In this document: positions 1 to 10,765 of the stretch, one piece after another | Layout of the letters: every line of letters starts with the position of its first letter | How positions within the stretch are numbered: position 1 is the first letter of the stretch | Assembly: GCA_947311845.1 (NCBI GenBank) | Contig: CAMZMU010000041.1 | Location: 136,118,542-136,182,541 of the forward strand | Length of the DNA stretch: 64,000 nucleotides | Origin: Poa pratensis | Lineage: Eukaryota > Streptophyta > Magnoliopsida > Poales > Poaceae | Direction: 5' to 3' | Notes under the pieces: model-generated | Seen by the model: the letters and a program-made list of their open reading frames with translations, nothing else | Database searches by the model: none | Told to the model about the DNA's origin: nothing | Translations under genes and position numbers: made by a program

Positions 1-3000
1 CAACAGCGGAAGAAGAATTGATGATGAAGCAACTATGGACTTGGAGCACTCTTCATTTGTTTTGCTCTTTAGTTTGGACTCATTTTGGCAGTTTAGCGCA
101 GGATGCTTTTGGCAGTTTATATACTTATCTTTGTACCAGCAACTTTATTGTGCTGTACTTATTGTGCTCGATGTTTATGAACCCTATCAGACCTATTTGA
201 GACTGTTTGCGTATGTTCTTATTGGTGGCATTATCTTATCTTATAGTTTCGACTGGTTTGGTCACACTTGTGTTGTTCAGTGTCGCTCCTCTCAGCTCAA
301 ATTGTCTCTATGGATAACAGAACTCTGGAAAAAAATCTGGAACATCCTCAGCTGGAATGTTAGGGGTATTAATGCACAAGAAAAATGGCTATGTATTTTC
401 AATAAAATATTGGAAAGTAATTGTGACATTCTGTGCTTTCAAGAAACTAAAAGAGAGTTTTTTGATATTCAGTATATTAAACAATTCTGCCAAGCAAAGT
501 TTGATAAGTTCTTCTATTTGCCATCTGTGGGGCGTATTCTCATTGCTTGGAATGATTCAATTTTCTCGGGCACACCAGTTTTTCAGAATGAGTTTGCCAT
601 TTCGGTGGAATTCACAACAACTACTTCCTATGATCAATGGGACTTAACATGTGTTTAGGGCCCCTGTGTGGCTGATAAGAAGTTGGAGTTCATTAACTGG
701 CTTAATAGTATTCAAGTGGATGATGAGGTGAATTGGATTTTGCTTGGGGACTTTAATCTTATAAGAAGTCGGGATGATCGAAATAGACCAGGGGTAACAT
801 CCAAGATATGTTTTTGTTCAATGAGGTTATCAGTAACCTGGGGTTGATTGAAATCCCTCTTAAAGGCAGAAAATATATATGGACTAATATGTAGGACCCC
901 CCTCTGCTTGAGAGACTTGATTGGTTCTTCTGCACTCCCTCTTGGACGATTCAGTACCCGAACACCTGGGCATTCCCTTTGGCCATGCCAATCTCGGATC
1001 ATGTTCCATGTGTAATTGCTGTTCAATCCAATATCCCAAGGCAGTTGTCTTTCGGTATGAGAATATATGGATGGAATTTCCTGACTTTCTCCCAACTGTT
1101 AAAAAGGATTTGGGAAGAATCCATTTACTTCACAAATGTTGCCAATAGAATCAATGCTAAGTACAAAATCCTAAGAAATGAGTTGAAAAAATGGTCTAAG
1201 TCCCATGCCAAACTCAAAAACTCAATTGCGGATATTTCTCAGGTCATTTGGCTACTTGACGCAACATAGAATAATAGGCCTTTGTCTGATTTGGAGCAGT
1301 CCTTAAGAGAAAATTTAAAAGTAGAGGTCACTTCCCTCCTTAAGAAGCAGAATCTGTACTGGATACAAAGAGGAAAATTCAAATGGGTCAAGTTAGGTGA
1401 TGAAAATTCTAAATTCTTTCATTCACTTGCCTCCATTCAGAATAAGAGAAAATTCATTGCCTCTCTACTGATTCAGCTGCATCGTTCATGATAGCCATGC
1501 CATGAAAGCTGACCTCCTGGTAGAAGCCTTCAAGGAAAGGTTGGGGCAGGTGGATAATGTCTCTTTGCAATTTAATCTGGATGAACTCCTAATAGCCAGC
1601 CCAAATATGAGTTTTCTAGAGGAGCCATTTACACACAAGGAAATTGATGATGTTGTGGCAGCTCTTTCAAATAATAAATCCCCCGGACCTGATGGTTTTA
1701 ACTCAGAGTTTATTAAGAAATGTTGGCCTTTCATCAAGAAGGACTTCTATGATCTATGCAATCAGTTCCACCAAGGTTCTCTCTGCCTGCAAAGTATCAA
1801 TTCATCTCACATCACTCTGGTTCCTAAGAAGGATGATGCCTCTACTGTCAATGATTTCAGACCCATCTGGCTGCTAAATTGTACTCTTAAGCTTATCACT
1901 AAGCTATTGGCTAATTGGCTCCAAATAGTAATTTTGGATTTAATCCACCAAAATCAGTATGGCTTCATAAAAAACAGATCAATTCAGGACTGTGTTGCTT
2001 GGGCTTTTGAGTACTTGCACCAGTGTCATAGGTCAAAGAAGGAGATTCTGTTGCTGAATCTTGACTTTGAAAAGGCCTTTGATAAAGTGGATCATTCTTT
2101 CATTCTCCAAATTTTGGAGAAAAAAGGCTTTGGATATAAATGGTGTGGATGGATTGCCCAACTCTTTAGCACTGCTAACTCAGCCATCCTTTTGAATGGA
2201 GTACCTGGTAATTTCTTTAAATGTTGAAGGGTTGTGAGGCAAGGTGACCCACTCTCTCCTTTACCGTTTGTTCTGGCAGCTGACTTTCTACAAACAGTGT
2301 TGAATAAAGCTTTGCTTGAGGGGCACTTGGCAAAACCAATTCCTTCTGAGGTGTTGACAGACTTTCCAGTCATCCAGTATGCTGATGACACCCTCATTGT
2401 GTTACCAGCCCATCTTGACCAGATTTTTGTCCTAAAGAACATTCTTGCAGATTTTGCAATGGCAACATGGTTAAAGGTTAACTACCAAAAGTCCAGTTTA
2501 ATTCCCATAAACATTCCAGATGATAGAGTTCATCTTTTTACAAGTGCTCTCAACTGCCAGCTTGGTGTCATGCCGTTTACCTATTTGGGTATGCCACTGG
2601 GCACAACTAAGCCAAAAAGTTGAGCACCTTATGCCTCTGGTATGTAGAGTTCAAAAAAGGTTGGTGGGATGTGCGCAGTTTTTGGGCTCTGTAGGAAGAT
2701 TGGAGATGGTTAATTCAGTCTTATCCTCCTTACCAACCATCTATCCGAGTTCCTTGTTGGTTTATAAATCTGTGATTGAGCAAGTAGATAAATACATAAG
2801 ACACTGCATTACTAGAGGAAGTGATCCCACTAAGAAAAATCCCCCCTCGCTGCTTGGGATCTGGTTTATGAACCAAAGGCAAATGGTGGCATGGGAGTCA
2901 TAAATCTGCAGTGTCAAAATAAGTGTTTGCTTCTAAAGCATTTGCACAAGTTCTTTAACAAGCAAGAACTTCCTTGGGTTAAACTTATCTAGTCTACGTA

Positions 3001-3990
3001 TTACAATAACTCGCTGCCTTTGGATAGAGTTGTTGACTGCTCCTTTTGGTGGCGGGATTACCTTACACTCATGCCAGATTTTATGTAAGTTGCTAAGTGC
3101 TTGGTCCAATCTGGAGATACAGTTAAATTTTGGACTCATAATTGGACAGACAACATCCTTAAGGAGCAATGGCCTCACCTATTCTCTTTTGTCATCCATG
3201 AAAATGTTTATGTCCAAGAATTTTTGATCTCAGAAACAGTGGAAGATTTATTTCACTTACCCCTGTCTGAAGAAGCTTTCCATGAGTTGGAAGAGCTTCA
3301 ACAACTCTATCAAGGTATGATGCTTCAGGGTGAGAAGGATGAGTGGAAATACGTATGGGGAAAGAACTACTCGGTCTCAAAGGCCTATAAATTTTTTCAA
3401 GGGCCTCTTCATCCAGCGCCGACTTTCTCCCGGCTCTGAACACTCCTGCTGTCAGAAAAAGCATAAGATTTTTGCATGGTACCTTGTGCATAACAGACTG
3501 AACACTCGAGCGATGCTTCAGAGAAAGAATTTTCACCTACCTGATTACAACCGCATCATGTATGGTATGCAGACTTTGGAAACTAGAGATCATCTCTTCT
3601 TCCATTACCCTTTTGCTTCCTGTTGCTGGTCCCATCTTTTGCCTGGATTGATTATTCCAAGTGGGGACATACATTCAGTGATCTCCTCATTTCGTTTGGC
3701 TTTTCATCAGCCTTTCTTCATGGAAGTCTTCATTTTGGCACTTTGGTCTATCTGGTTAACCAGAAATGACCACATCTTCAAGGGCATCAGGGCCAATCTC
3801 TTCCGGTCACACAGAAAATTCAAGGAAGAGCTGGATTGGATTGTGCATAGAGCAACCAGACCGAGTCTTGCTGGTTTTGAGCTCTGGATTCTGAACTTTA
3901 GGGTTCCCTAGTTTTTCTTTCTGTTATGTCTTTACTTTTATCTGCATGTATTTACACTTTTTAAAAAATGTATAAAAATAACCAGCAGAA
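1..3990 (+). mobile_element. LINE (non-LTR retrotransposon), decayed, ORF2 remnants
   Basis: A plant L1-type LINE read in several broken frames. From about 340 there is an APE-type endonuclease start (ILSWNVRGI, then CFQETK), continuing to a GDFN motif near 755. Reverse transcriptase follows from about 1600: [33 protein letters not shown] and the catalytic box QYADD near 2377. A zf-RVT-like tail (DHLFFHYPFAS, LWSIWLTRNDHIF) ends at a stop at 3909-3911. At least five frameshifts or stops interrupt it, for example the TAG at 656-658, the TAG at 892-894 and the break at 2225. The 5' end may lie outside the window. The 3' end is a short A-rich stretch near 3960-3990, with no target-site duplication found. 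It cannot encode an active enzyme. Confidence 0.88.
1502..2623 (+). pseudogene. LINE reverse transcriptase domain (broken by one stop)
   Basis: This is the best-preserved part of the left LINE. Two open segments, 1502-2227 and 2234-2623, are in the same frame and are separated by one in-frame TGA (2225-2227), so a single stop accounts for the break. RT block 1 (SPGPDGF), the FEKAFD block, RQGDPLSP and YADD are all visible. The family copies LINE RNA into DNA at a nicked target site. The relic is dead because the frames before and after it are also broken. Confidence 0.82.
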
Positions 3991-4059
3991 CACTGTTGTT
4001 CCCTCTAATAAAAAAGAATTTTTTTATTTCATAATCATTTCTATTACAAATTTCAGATA

Positions 4060-4840
4060 TGGTGCAAGTTTTGTACAAAGGCCGGGGCTTATACATGACT
4101 TACAAAAAGAATCACGCACTCCGCCCAATTGGATACACCTATGCACATCGATCCAAACTGTAGTCTGCATATTCATTGATCTGTTCCTTTCATGGACAGC
4201 CCGAAACTTGCATTCATGAGATTCTATGGGCTATGCTTCAACATGCCCCTTCCTGGATGATGCCCGGCTACCCATCTATATGTGGCGGAGGGGCGGCAAG
4301 GTTTTCCCATCTAGATAAAAAATGACATAATCCTCTTCTAGACCAATGGCGGAGCTTGGGCCGAGTGGCTGAGGGGGCAAATGGGCTTTACATGCATACT
4401 CGGCCAGATTGGGTGGGGGGTGGGGGCAAAAACTGATGGTTTTATGCGAAAATGGTCCAATATAATCAAGGTTTATAGATAGCTGATCGTGCCTGCCACA
4501 CCATATGCGAAAATGGTCCAGATAGTACCGTGTCTAGGACAGAAAATCCAATGGACTCCTACAAGCATCGACCGCAACTACAGCGACATATACAACATCA
4601 ACTTGCGAGCTGCGGGTTCGCCCGAGAACACCTATCAGCAGCCATATGCTGACTCTCATCTACGCGTCTCCGCTGAAAAATGAAGAGAAAATGATTGTTC
4701 AGGATAAATAACGGGAAAAAGGATGAAATAAGCATCTAAATTTGTGCATAAAAAGGATCCTTTGAAACAGAACTAACCCCAACTTTATCAATTAACAGAT
4801 AGGTGCTTATGAGAATACACAGAACAAGTGAGGTGTAAAC
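4060..4840 (-). pseudogene. Partial copy of cationic amino acid transporter gene 3' end
   Basis: This stretch matches the 3' end of the intact transporter gene at 31073-35063, in the same orientation. About 4798-4835 matches exon 13, 4590-4680 matches exon 14 (GAGCTGCGGGTTCGCCCG is shared with 31146-31163), and 4060-4250 matches the 3' UTR (shared TATGCACATCGATCCAAACT). Exon 14 is broken, and extra sequence of about 250 bp (about 4265-4520) replaces the segment holding the normal stop codon. The left edge touches the LINE tail and the right edge touches another LINE fragment. It is either the remnant of a tandem duplicate or a transposon-carried fragment; the sequence alone does not decide. 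No protein can be made from it. Confidence 0.8.
4265..4520. other. Insertion inside the transporter pseudogene copy
   Basis: About 250 bp has no counterpart in the intact transporter gene. It contains a TGGCGGAGC motif (near 4349), reminiscent of hAT-type ends (CAGNGGCGGAGC), a G-rich run near 4408-4427, and a short direct repeat ATGCGAAAATGGTCCA at 4443 and 4504. The family is not resolved. Confidence 0.45.
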
Positions 4841-5106
4841 AAAGATTTGACAACTTAAACATTCCAACATTTTTGATTTGGACCCCAAAGGTCCTTAACC
4901 ACAGCTGAGTAAGTGTATGAAGTTTCTTGAATATTAAGATTCTCATAAATGGTTTGCCACTGAGAGAACCAGGGAGTACTCCAAATGGAGCTGATGCCAT
5001 CAACAATTTGCTACAAGAAGCCGAGATTAACAGTGGTCTTACCTTAAAAATTGTTGTCCAGAAGGCAGATTTTGGCAAGTTTTGCTTGGCCATCCAAATT
5101 GTAGTG

Positions 5107-6771
5107 TGATAACCCACAAGTGTAGAGGATCGCAACAGTATCTTCGAGGGAAGTGAAACCCAAATTTATTGATTCGACACAAGGGGAGCCAAAGAATAAT
5201 TATAAGTCTTAGCAACTGATTTGTCAATTCAGCCATACCTGGGAAAGCACTAGTAACAAAAGTGATGTGAAAGCAGCAGTAATATGAGAGTAAAAGTAAC
5301 AGTAAAGTAGCAGCAGTAAAAGTAACACAGAAGCAATGACGCCAGAAAATACTTGGTGGCTAAATATGGACCGGGGTTCCTAGCATTCACTAGAGGTAAC
5401 TCTCCAAACAAAAGAACAAGTGTTGGGTAAATAAATTACAGTTGGGCAATTGACAAAATTACAACTAACTCATGATAGATATCTACTCCCTCCGTTTTTA
5501 ATATAAGATGTTTTAGGTGATACACATGTTGTCTGCATGCATACTAAAATGATTGAACATGCACACAAAAATGTGTCTACATACATTTGTGTGCATGTGC
5601 ATGTGGACAAAAGCTAAAACCTCTTATATTAAAAAACAGAGGGAGTAGTTTATAAATCATACGTAGGGCATGTTTTCCATATATAGTCATACGTGCTTGA
5701 AACAAGAAACTTGCATGACATCTTTTGTCCAACCATCCCGTTTCAGTGGGGCCAATCATGGGACCGAACTGATAATTAAGGTACTCCTTTTAATAGAGCA
5801 CCGGAGCAAAGCATTAACACTTGGTGAAAACATGTGATCCTCAAGTCATAGCCATCCCCTCCGGTTGTCCCAATTGTTGTCACTTACAGGCCTCAGATTT
5901 CGGACAGTAACAGGTGCAACAACTTATAGATACAATCTAAAGCAACAATTATACTTTAAATCTAAGATCATGCCACTCGTGCACTAGTGACAAGCAATGA
6001 ACACAACAAGATTGCAGCAACAATAATTCACAAACATCATGGATAGACTGATCATAATGTAACAATTCATCGGATCCCAACAAACACAACACCGATTACA
6101 TTAGATGAATCTCAATCATGTAAGGCAGCTCATGAGATCATTGTATTGAAGAACATGGGAGAGAGAGAGAGAGTACGAACTAGCTACTGCTGGAACCCGT
6201 AGTCCATGGGGTAACTACTCACAGATCATCATGAAGGCGACGGCGTCAAAGGAGAAGGATCCGAGGGTCAATCCCCGTCCCGGTAGGGTGCCGAAACAGG
6301 AACTTTTGACCCCCCAAATTAGGGTTTTTGGTGGCGGCGGAGCTCTGTAACTTTTCTGGAGAAATCATTCGGCGTGCGTGACTTTTAGGTCAGGGAGGTA
6401 TTTATGGGCGAAGAGGCGACGCGAGGCGGTGGACGAGGCGGCGAGGTGGGGCCCAGGCGCGGTTGACCTTGGGCCGTGCCTGGGGGTCTCCTGGGGGTTG
6501 TGGGCCCTTCCTACAGCTCCCCTTCTCGCTCCCGGGGTCTTATGGCGAAAAAGAATTTCTGTAAAAAAATTGGATTTTTCTGAGCACTTTTGATTTTGAA
6601 CCTTTTCTACAATGCACAGACATAATAAACAGAAACTGGCACTGGGCATTGGGTTAATAGGTTAGTCCAATAAAAATGCCAAAATGATATAAAAACATAA
6701 TAAATACATGTGGCATTGTTATAAAACAAGCATGGAACATCAAAAATTATAGATACGTTTGAGACGTATCA
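5107..6771 (-). mobile_element. Ty3/gypsy solo LTR
   Basis: A TG...CA-bounded unit of 1665 bp. It begins TGATAACCCACAAG on the plus strand and ends GACGTATCA, so on its own coding strand it starts TGATACGTCTCAAACG, a start common in Triticeae gypsy LTRs. A perfect 5-bp target-site duplication TAGTG flanks it (5102-5106 and 6772-6776). No internal domain or second LTR is present, so it is the product of LTR-LTR recombination. Without the nested MITE it is about 1.5 kb. Confidence 0.9.
5486..5645. mobile_element. Stowaway MITE (Tc1/Mariner)
   Basis: A 160-bp non-autonomous element with terminal inverted repeats CTCCCTCCGTTTTT and AAAAACAGAGGGAG, flanked by TA on both sides (5484-5485, 5646-5647). 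The TIR and TA duplication are diagnostic for grass Stowaway elements. It sits inside the solo LTR, so it inserted after that retrotransposon did. The interior is largely self-complementary (TGCATGC, ATGTGT...ACACAT). Confidence 0.92.
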
Positions 6772-7270
6772 TAGTGTCGCTCAGGTATTTCGATTTACGT
6801 ATGAGTGCAAGATGACTTTGGGGTCCTTTGCTAACCTCAATCTGCCGATAAAATTAAAACTTGGTACATGGCTTGTAGGTTCCTAATGCCTAGTCCACCA
6901 AAAAAAGATCCTATGTAAAATATCTGCCCATGCTGTTAAACAAAGAGTCATCACGGTCGGTTCTTCTTTAACCCTATCCTCCAGAAATTCCTAATGATGC
7001 TCTGAGTTTCGCAAGGAATTTTTTGAGAATAAAATACTGGACTTATAGCTAGAGTAGTAGACTGGGATAGAGAAAAGACAGATTTAATAAGGGTTACTCT
7101 TCCGCATGTGAAAGTCTGTTAGCTTTGTAGTAGCTCAGCTTTGATCTAAATTTGTCGTAGACGAAGTTGTATGCCGCTGATCTGTCCTTCACAAGAATAG
7201 TGAGAGGGTGCACCAAATGCACTCATGCAGGGAGTACTCCAAATGGCGCTGATGCCATCAACAATTTGCC

Positions 7271-8006
7271 CCGAATTTAGTTCATTTTCGTTTCACTATT
7301 ATTTTGGGTTCCCTGCATTTTTTTCTTCAGTATTATTTACGGTTCACCGGTTTTTTTCCTTTTCATGTTTTATGTTTATGTTTCCGTTTCTTTTTCATTT
7401 TTGTTTTTGTTCATGAAGTTTGAAAAAATATTATTTTGGTTCAAAATAAATGCTTAAAAAAGTGGTCATGGGTTAAAAAAATATTCACGCAGTCCAACAA
7501 CAATAAATGGATTTTAAAATTCGTGAAAGAAATTAAATTCATGACCTTTTTTAAATCATGGATTTTTTTTCCAAATTCATTAAAAATTCGTGACTATTTT
7601 TTAAATCCAGGAAGAATTTTCTTTCTAACGGAGGAACTAGTTTTTCCCTTGTTCGTGAACATTTTTTTCAACTCGCAAACCATTTTTGTAAAATGGTTAA
7701 CATGTTCCAAAAAAAATGTTTCCCTTATCCCATGAAAAGGTTGAAACATATAAAAGCGATGAAAATAAGAAAAAACAGAAACTAAAAATTGTATGCAACA
7801 TATATTATTTTAAAATAAATATAAAATAGAAAAAAGGAAAAAAATGTGAAGAAAAAACGAAAGCAAAAAGGAAAAGAAACAAGAACGTGACGTACTGGGC
7901 GCTGATTGTTTTTTTCGTGTAGGCGTCCCGCTGGTTGCTCCCTACGAGATGCATGAATGCACCTCCGCGTTGGCCCGCGCCTACATAAGCCGAAGGAGGT
8001 GAGCGA
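7271..8006. other. AT-rich spacer with degenerate TTCATGAA-like repeats
   Basis: No gene is supported here. 7270-7800 is rich in T and A runs with repeated variants of AAATTCATG / TTCGTGAA, a texture often seen in decayed DNA transposons of Triticeae. No TIR or target duplication was found. Confidence 0.4.
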
Positions 8007-8014
8007 GTCGTGCT

Positions 8015-8523
8015 TAGGGCTGAAATTAAAACTCGAAACTCGTGAATTAAACGAGTAGTTCGGAACTCGACTTCGCTTGGCTTGAACTCGTTGCTAAACA
8101 AGCCGAGTTTTTTTTTTGACTGTAAACGAGTTCGAGTTAAACGAGCTGAGTTCCGAGATATTTGTTTAGCTCGGTGAAAAGAATTTTGTTACCTATATTC
8201 TTGTCTTTTAAAACATTTTTCCTGATTATTATAGGTTAACAACTAGATATTACTTGATAGTGTCATATTGTCTTTGATTGTTGTGCTAATTGCATCATAC
8301 ATGCCCAAATAATTAGAAAAAAAATATAACCTATTATAATGCATGTTAAGAATTTTACCAAACTGAACGAGTATAACGAGAAAAATCGCGAGTTTTGTGA
8401 GCCGAGCCGAGTTCTATTTCTGAACTCGTTTATTAAACGAGTCGAGCCGAGCCAGCTCGTCAGTTGACCGAGCTTTAATGAGTCGAGCCGAGCCGGCTCA
8501 GATCGTCTCGAATTCCAGGCCTA
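8015..8523. mobile_element. hAT-type MITE with 8-bp TSD
   Basis: A 509-bp element starting TAGGGCTGAAATT and ending AATTCCAGGCCTA, which form imperfect terminal inverted repeats (TAGG[GC]CTG[AG]AATT). It is flanked by a perfect 8-bp duplication GTCGTGCT (8007-8014 and 8524-8531), the length typical of hAT elements. The interior near both ends is packed with GAACTCG / GAGCCGAGCC repeats, the common subterminal pattern of this grass family. It has no transposase ORF, so it would depend on an autonomous relative. Confidence 0.85.
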
Positions 8524-8531
8524 GTCGTGCT

Positions 8532-9145
8532 TGCCTAGTCTCCGACCTGCGCGGAGGGCACTCCGCTCAGCCCGCATGGAGGATGACTGTAGGCCGGCCC
8601 ACCCCATGCTTCGCCTTGGTCCTCCCCCATGCTCCCCCTTCGCCTTCTTCCTCAACCCCTCCGCCTCCATCGATCACCGCCGTCGCCACCGGCCTATCCG
8701 TCTGCTCCCACCTTCGCGCCCTGCCCTGCTCGAGCCATCACTTTCGCCGATCCGCTGCCCCTCGGCAGTCATCCCTTTAACCCATCCCCCGACACCACCT
8801 TCATCTCCGACACCGACCACCCCGCACCCCTCCCTCGTTAAGTCCATGCATCACCTGCACCTATGCCACCACGGCGTCGCCCGCTACGGTGAGATCCATT
8901 CCTCGCCTGGACGACGACGTCTGCCTCCATCTCCGGCGTCCTTACTCGTCTTCTTCTCCGCCCGGACACCTCCCTCGCATCCCCTCCTCTTCCTCGTCTT
9001 CGGCCGCCCCGCCACCGCTTGTAGTAACTGGGCCTGGCCCATAAGTCATGGGGGGTGCGCGGAGCTCATTGGCTCCGCGGTACGCGGCAACTAGGGTTTG
9101 CCATCGTGCTTTCGCTCGCTTGAAGTGATACTTAGGGAACCTAGC
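8532..9145. other. C-rich low-complexity region, no gene recognised
   Basis: CT- and CCG-rich DNA that gives long but compositionally biased open frames (Pro, Ser and Arg rich). No domain is recognisable and the frames overlap each other. It could be a captured exon fragment or a decayed element. Confidence 0.35.
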
Positions 9146-9223
9146 TTTGGCGGGCCCTCGCAACATTCCTGATTTCGTGGACTTGCTTCGTGGGCCTTGT
9201 GAGCTACACGTGCCCACATGAGG
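9146..9223 (+). repeat. Direct repeat copy 1 upstream of the rhomboid gene
   Basis: About 78 bp matching 9853-9931 with scattered changes; shared words include CTTCGTGGGCC and GCAACATTCCTG versus GAACATTCCTGG. The second copy lies just before the rhomboid start codon, so this may be a duplicated piece of its 5' region. Confidence 0.6.
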
Positions 9224-9394
9224 AAAAATGTTGGTAAAACTGAGAAAAGATAGGAAGAAATAACTATTCACGCAAAAATGATGTTACAAAAGGTTTGTTG
9301 CATTGAGAAAACATGTTGCACAAAAATGTTACATTGATTGGGCACGTGATATTTCCGTCAAAACATATCGAACAGATAGGAAGCAAGATACTCC

Positions 9395-9690
9395 CCGTAT
9401 CGAGAACCAACATGTGGTTGGATGGTTAGTAGGTTGGTTATACCTACAACCCACCATAGTTTAAACTCCAGTTTAACACTGGTGTTTCTCATTTAAGGTG
9501 GAATATCGTTTCCTTCGATAGCGAGTCATTTGTGGTGATTTCGCCAATTTTAAGACACGACCCACCGTCTCAGTTTTTCAGAGGTACTCGTAGGGGTAAG
9601 TGTGTATGTGTATGCATTCAAAGGGGTGAGTGTATGTACGTGTATGTTAGAGTATGTGTTTGTATAGTCTTTCACAACAAAAATACTCTC
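9395..9690 (+). mobile_element. tRNA-derived SINE-like element, copy 1
   Basis: It shares its layout with the copy at 41380-41668. There is a tRNA A-box-like start (GTTGGATGGTTAGTAGG), a degenerate B-box region (AGTTTAAACTCC), then the family body (TGGTGTTTCTCATTTAAGG, GATAGCGAG) and a GTGTGTATGTGTATG-rich 3' part. It is more degraded than the second copy. It sits between the two 78-bp direct repeats upstream of the rhomboid gene. Confidence 0.65.
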
Positions 9691-9852
9691 ATATCAGCCG
9701 GCCTAGCATCTGCCTTTTTTTCCAAAAAAAAATAGAGAGAGAAATAAAGAACATGTTTGGACTTGCTATATGTGAGCTTTTTTATTTTTTAGGGGATGTG
9801 AGCTGTTGTAGATTTTTTTTAGGGCATGAGTTTTTTTAGTAGGAGTAGCAGT

Positions 9853-9931
9853 TTTGGCAGGCCCTTAGAACATTCCTGGGTTTGAGGCCCTAGCTTCGTG
9901 GGCCTCGTGAGCTGCACCTGCCCAATCGAGG
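9853..9931 (+). repeat. Direct repeat copy 2, next to the rhomboid start
   Basis: Second copy of the 78-bp repeat seen at 9146-9223. It lies about 130 bp before the ATG at 10063 and is probably 5' UTR or promoter of the rhomboid gene. Confidence 0.55.
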
Positions 9932-10062
9932 AGTCCGACCAGTCCCACGAGCCGGAGGAAATTGCAACTCTGATCAAAGTATCAAACCCAAAACCCCAGC
10001 GGCCGGCGCCCGGCGGCGACAGCCAGCAAGAGCAGAGCAAGCTTCGGTGGAAACTAGGAAGG

Positions 10063-10441
10063 ATGGCGGCCATGTGGAGGCTCCTGCCCGTCCTCCGCCG
10101 TGCCGTCCCCCGAACCCAGACCCCACTGCCGCTTCCTCCAGCACTCCCCCTCCCTCCTCGACGCCGTCGCCGCCTCCGCCTCCCCGTCGCCTAACCTCCT
10201 CTCGCGCGGCTCCGGCTCGCTCCTGCCAACGAGCTCCGGGGCCGTCGTGGCGGCCGTCCGGACCGCCTCTCCGCGCGGCTCTGGGTTCCGCGAGCTACTC
10301 TCTCTGCAGCTAAGCAACGGCAGGGCCTTGGCCTGGCTCTGTTCGGCGTACACATTGTTCCAATGCGGCACCTCACTTTGGTCGATTTGGTGAGCGTTCG
10401 GTTCTAATGTCTCCTTCCGCTAGGGTGTATTGGAGATCCAG
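10063..10441 (+). pseudogene. Rhomboid protease gene, first exon, 5' part
   Basis: Start of an RBL12-like rhomboid protease gene (a family of organellar intramembrane serine proteases). The ATG at 10063 opens MAAMWRLLPVLRRAVP, an Arg-rich presequence fitting organelle import. After a C-run near 10108-10113 the plausible frame moves by one (HSPSLLDAVAASASPS), and further on it moves again (ALFGVHIVPMRHLTLVDL near 10330-10390), so at least two indels break it. The exon continues to 10441 (RVYWRS) and is then cut by a Copia element with TSD TCCAG, resuming at 25776. The breaks and the insertion make this a pseudogene. Recognition of the N-terminal part rests on its linkage to the rhomboid exons at 26020-28684. 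Confidence 0.68.
10437..10441. repeat. Target-site duplication TCCAG (left)
   Basis: Matches 25776-25780 exactly, on the other side of the 15-kb nested insertion. Confidence 0.9.
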
Positions 10442-10751
10442 TGTGGCCTATCTCTCTCTCTCGAACTTCAGAAAAATTCAGAGGTTGAAGACAGTGTTTG
10501 TGCCGCGTGCAACTTACAGCTTTTCTCCGTTTTCTCATTGCTTATAACGAAAGGGAAATCGATCGTGTGTGCTCACACGATGCCCACAACGGACGTACCA
10601 TCCCACGTCCAGGCGATCGCACTTGCAATGCAAAGATCGGGTCAAGAAACAGACTCAAACTAGTCTACCTAAAACCCTACAACTTAGCTGAACTTTTAAC
10701 TGAAACTGACACCTAACTGAAACCTGACGAAAACGACTAGATTAACTAACA
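10442..10751 (-). repeat. Copia 3' LTR
   Basis: 310 bp, paired with 25464-25775. It differs from its partner by about 8 substitutions and several small indels, including the length of a TC repeat. Confidence 0.92.
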
Positions 10752-10765
10752 AACTTCCCCTAACC
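10752..10765 (-). other. Copia polypurine tract
   Basis: On the minus strand TTAGGGGAAGTT sits immediately before the 3' LTR, where plus-strand DNA synthesis is primed in this class. Confidence 0.7.

Larger units (their letters stand above)
4850..7270 (-). mobile_element. LINE fragment, minus strand, split by a solo LTR
   Basis: Read on the minus strand from about 7220 to 6777, and then from 5106 to 4850, the translation follows the LINE at 37-41 kb. Landmarks in order are FVYDKFRSKLSYYKANRLSH, GGLGIRNLQAM, then after the gap AKQNLPKSAFWTTIFKVRPLL (paralogous to NPKIPKSAFWASILKVKDHL) and WSTPWFSQW. The interruption is exactly the solo LTR 5107-6771. Many stops are present. The fragment covers the end of RT and the start of the zf-RVT region only, so it is dead on arrival or heavily eroded. 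Confidence 0.82.

Noticed and set aside
8478..9094. Long overlapping Pro/Ser/Arg-rich open frames
   Set aside because: Compositional bias of C-rich DNA; several frames are open at once and no domain is recognisable.
10390..10423. Possible 34-bp intron (GTGAGC...CGCTAG) in the rhomboid first exon
   Set aside because: Too short for a plant intron; reading through with small frameshifts gives a better match to the expected protein.
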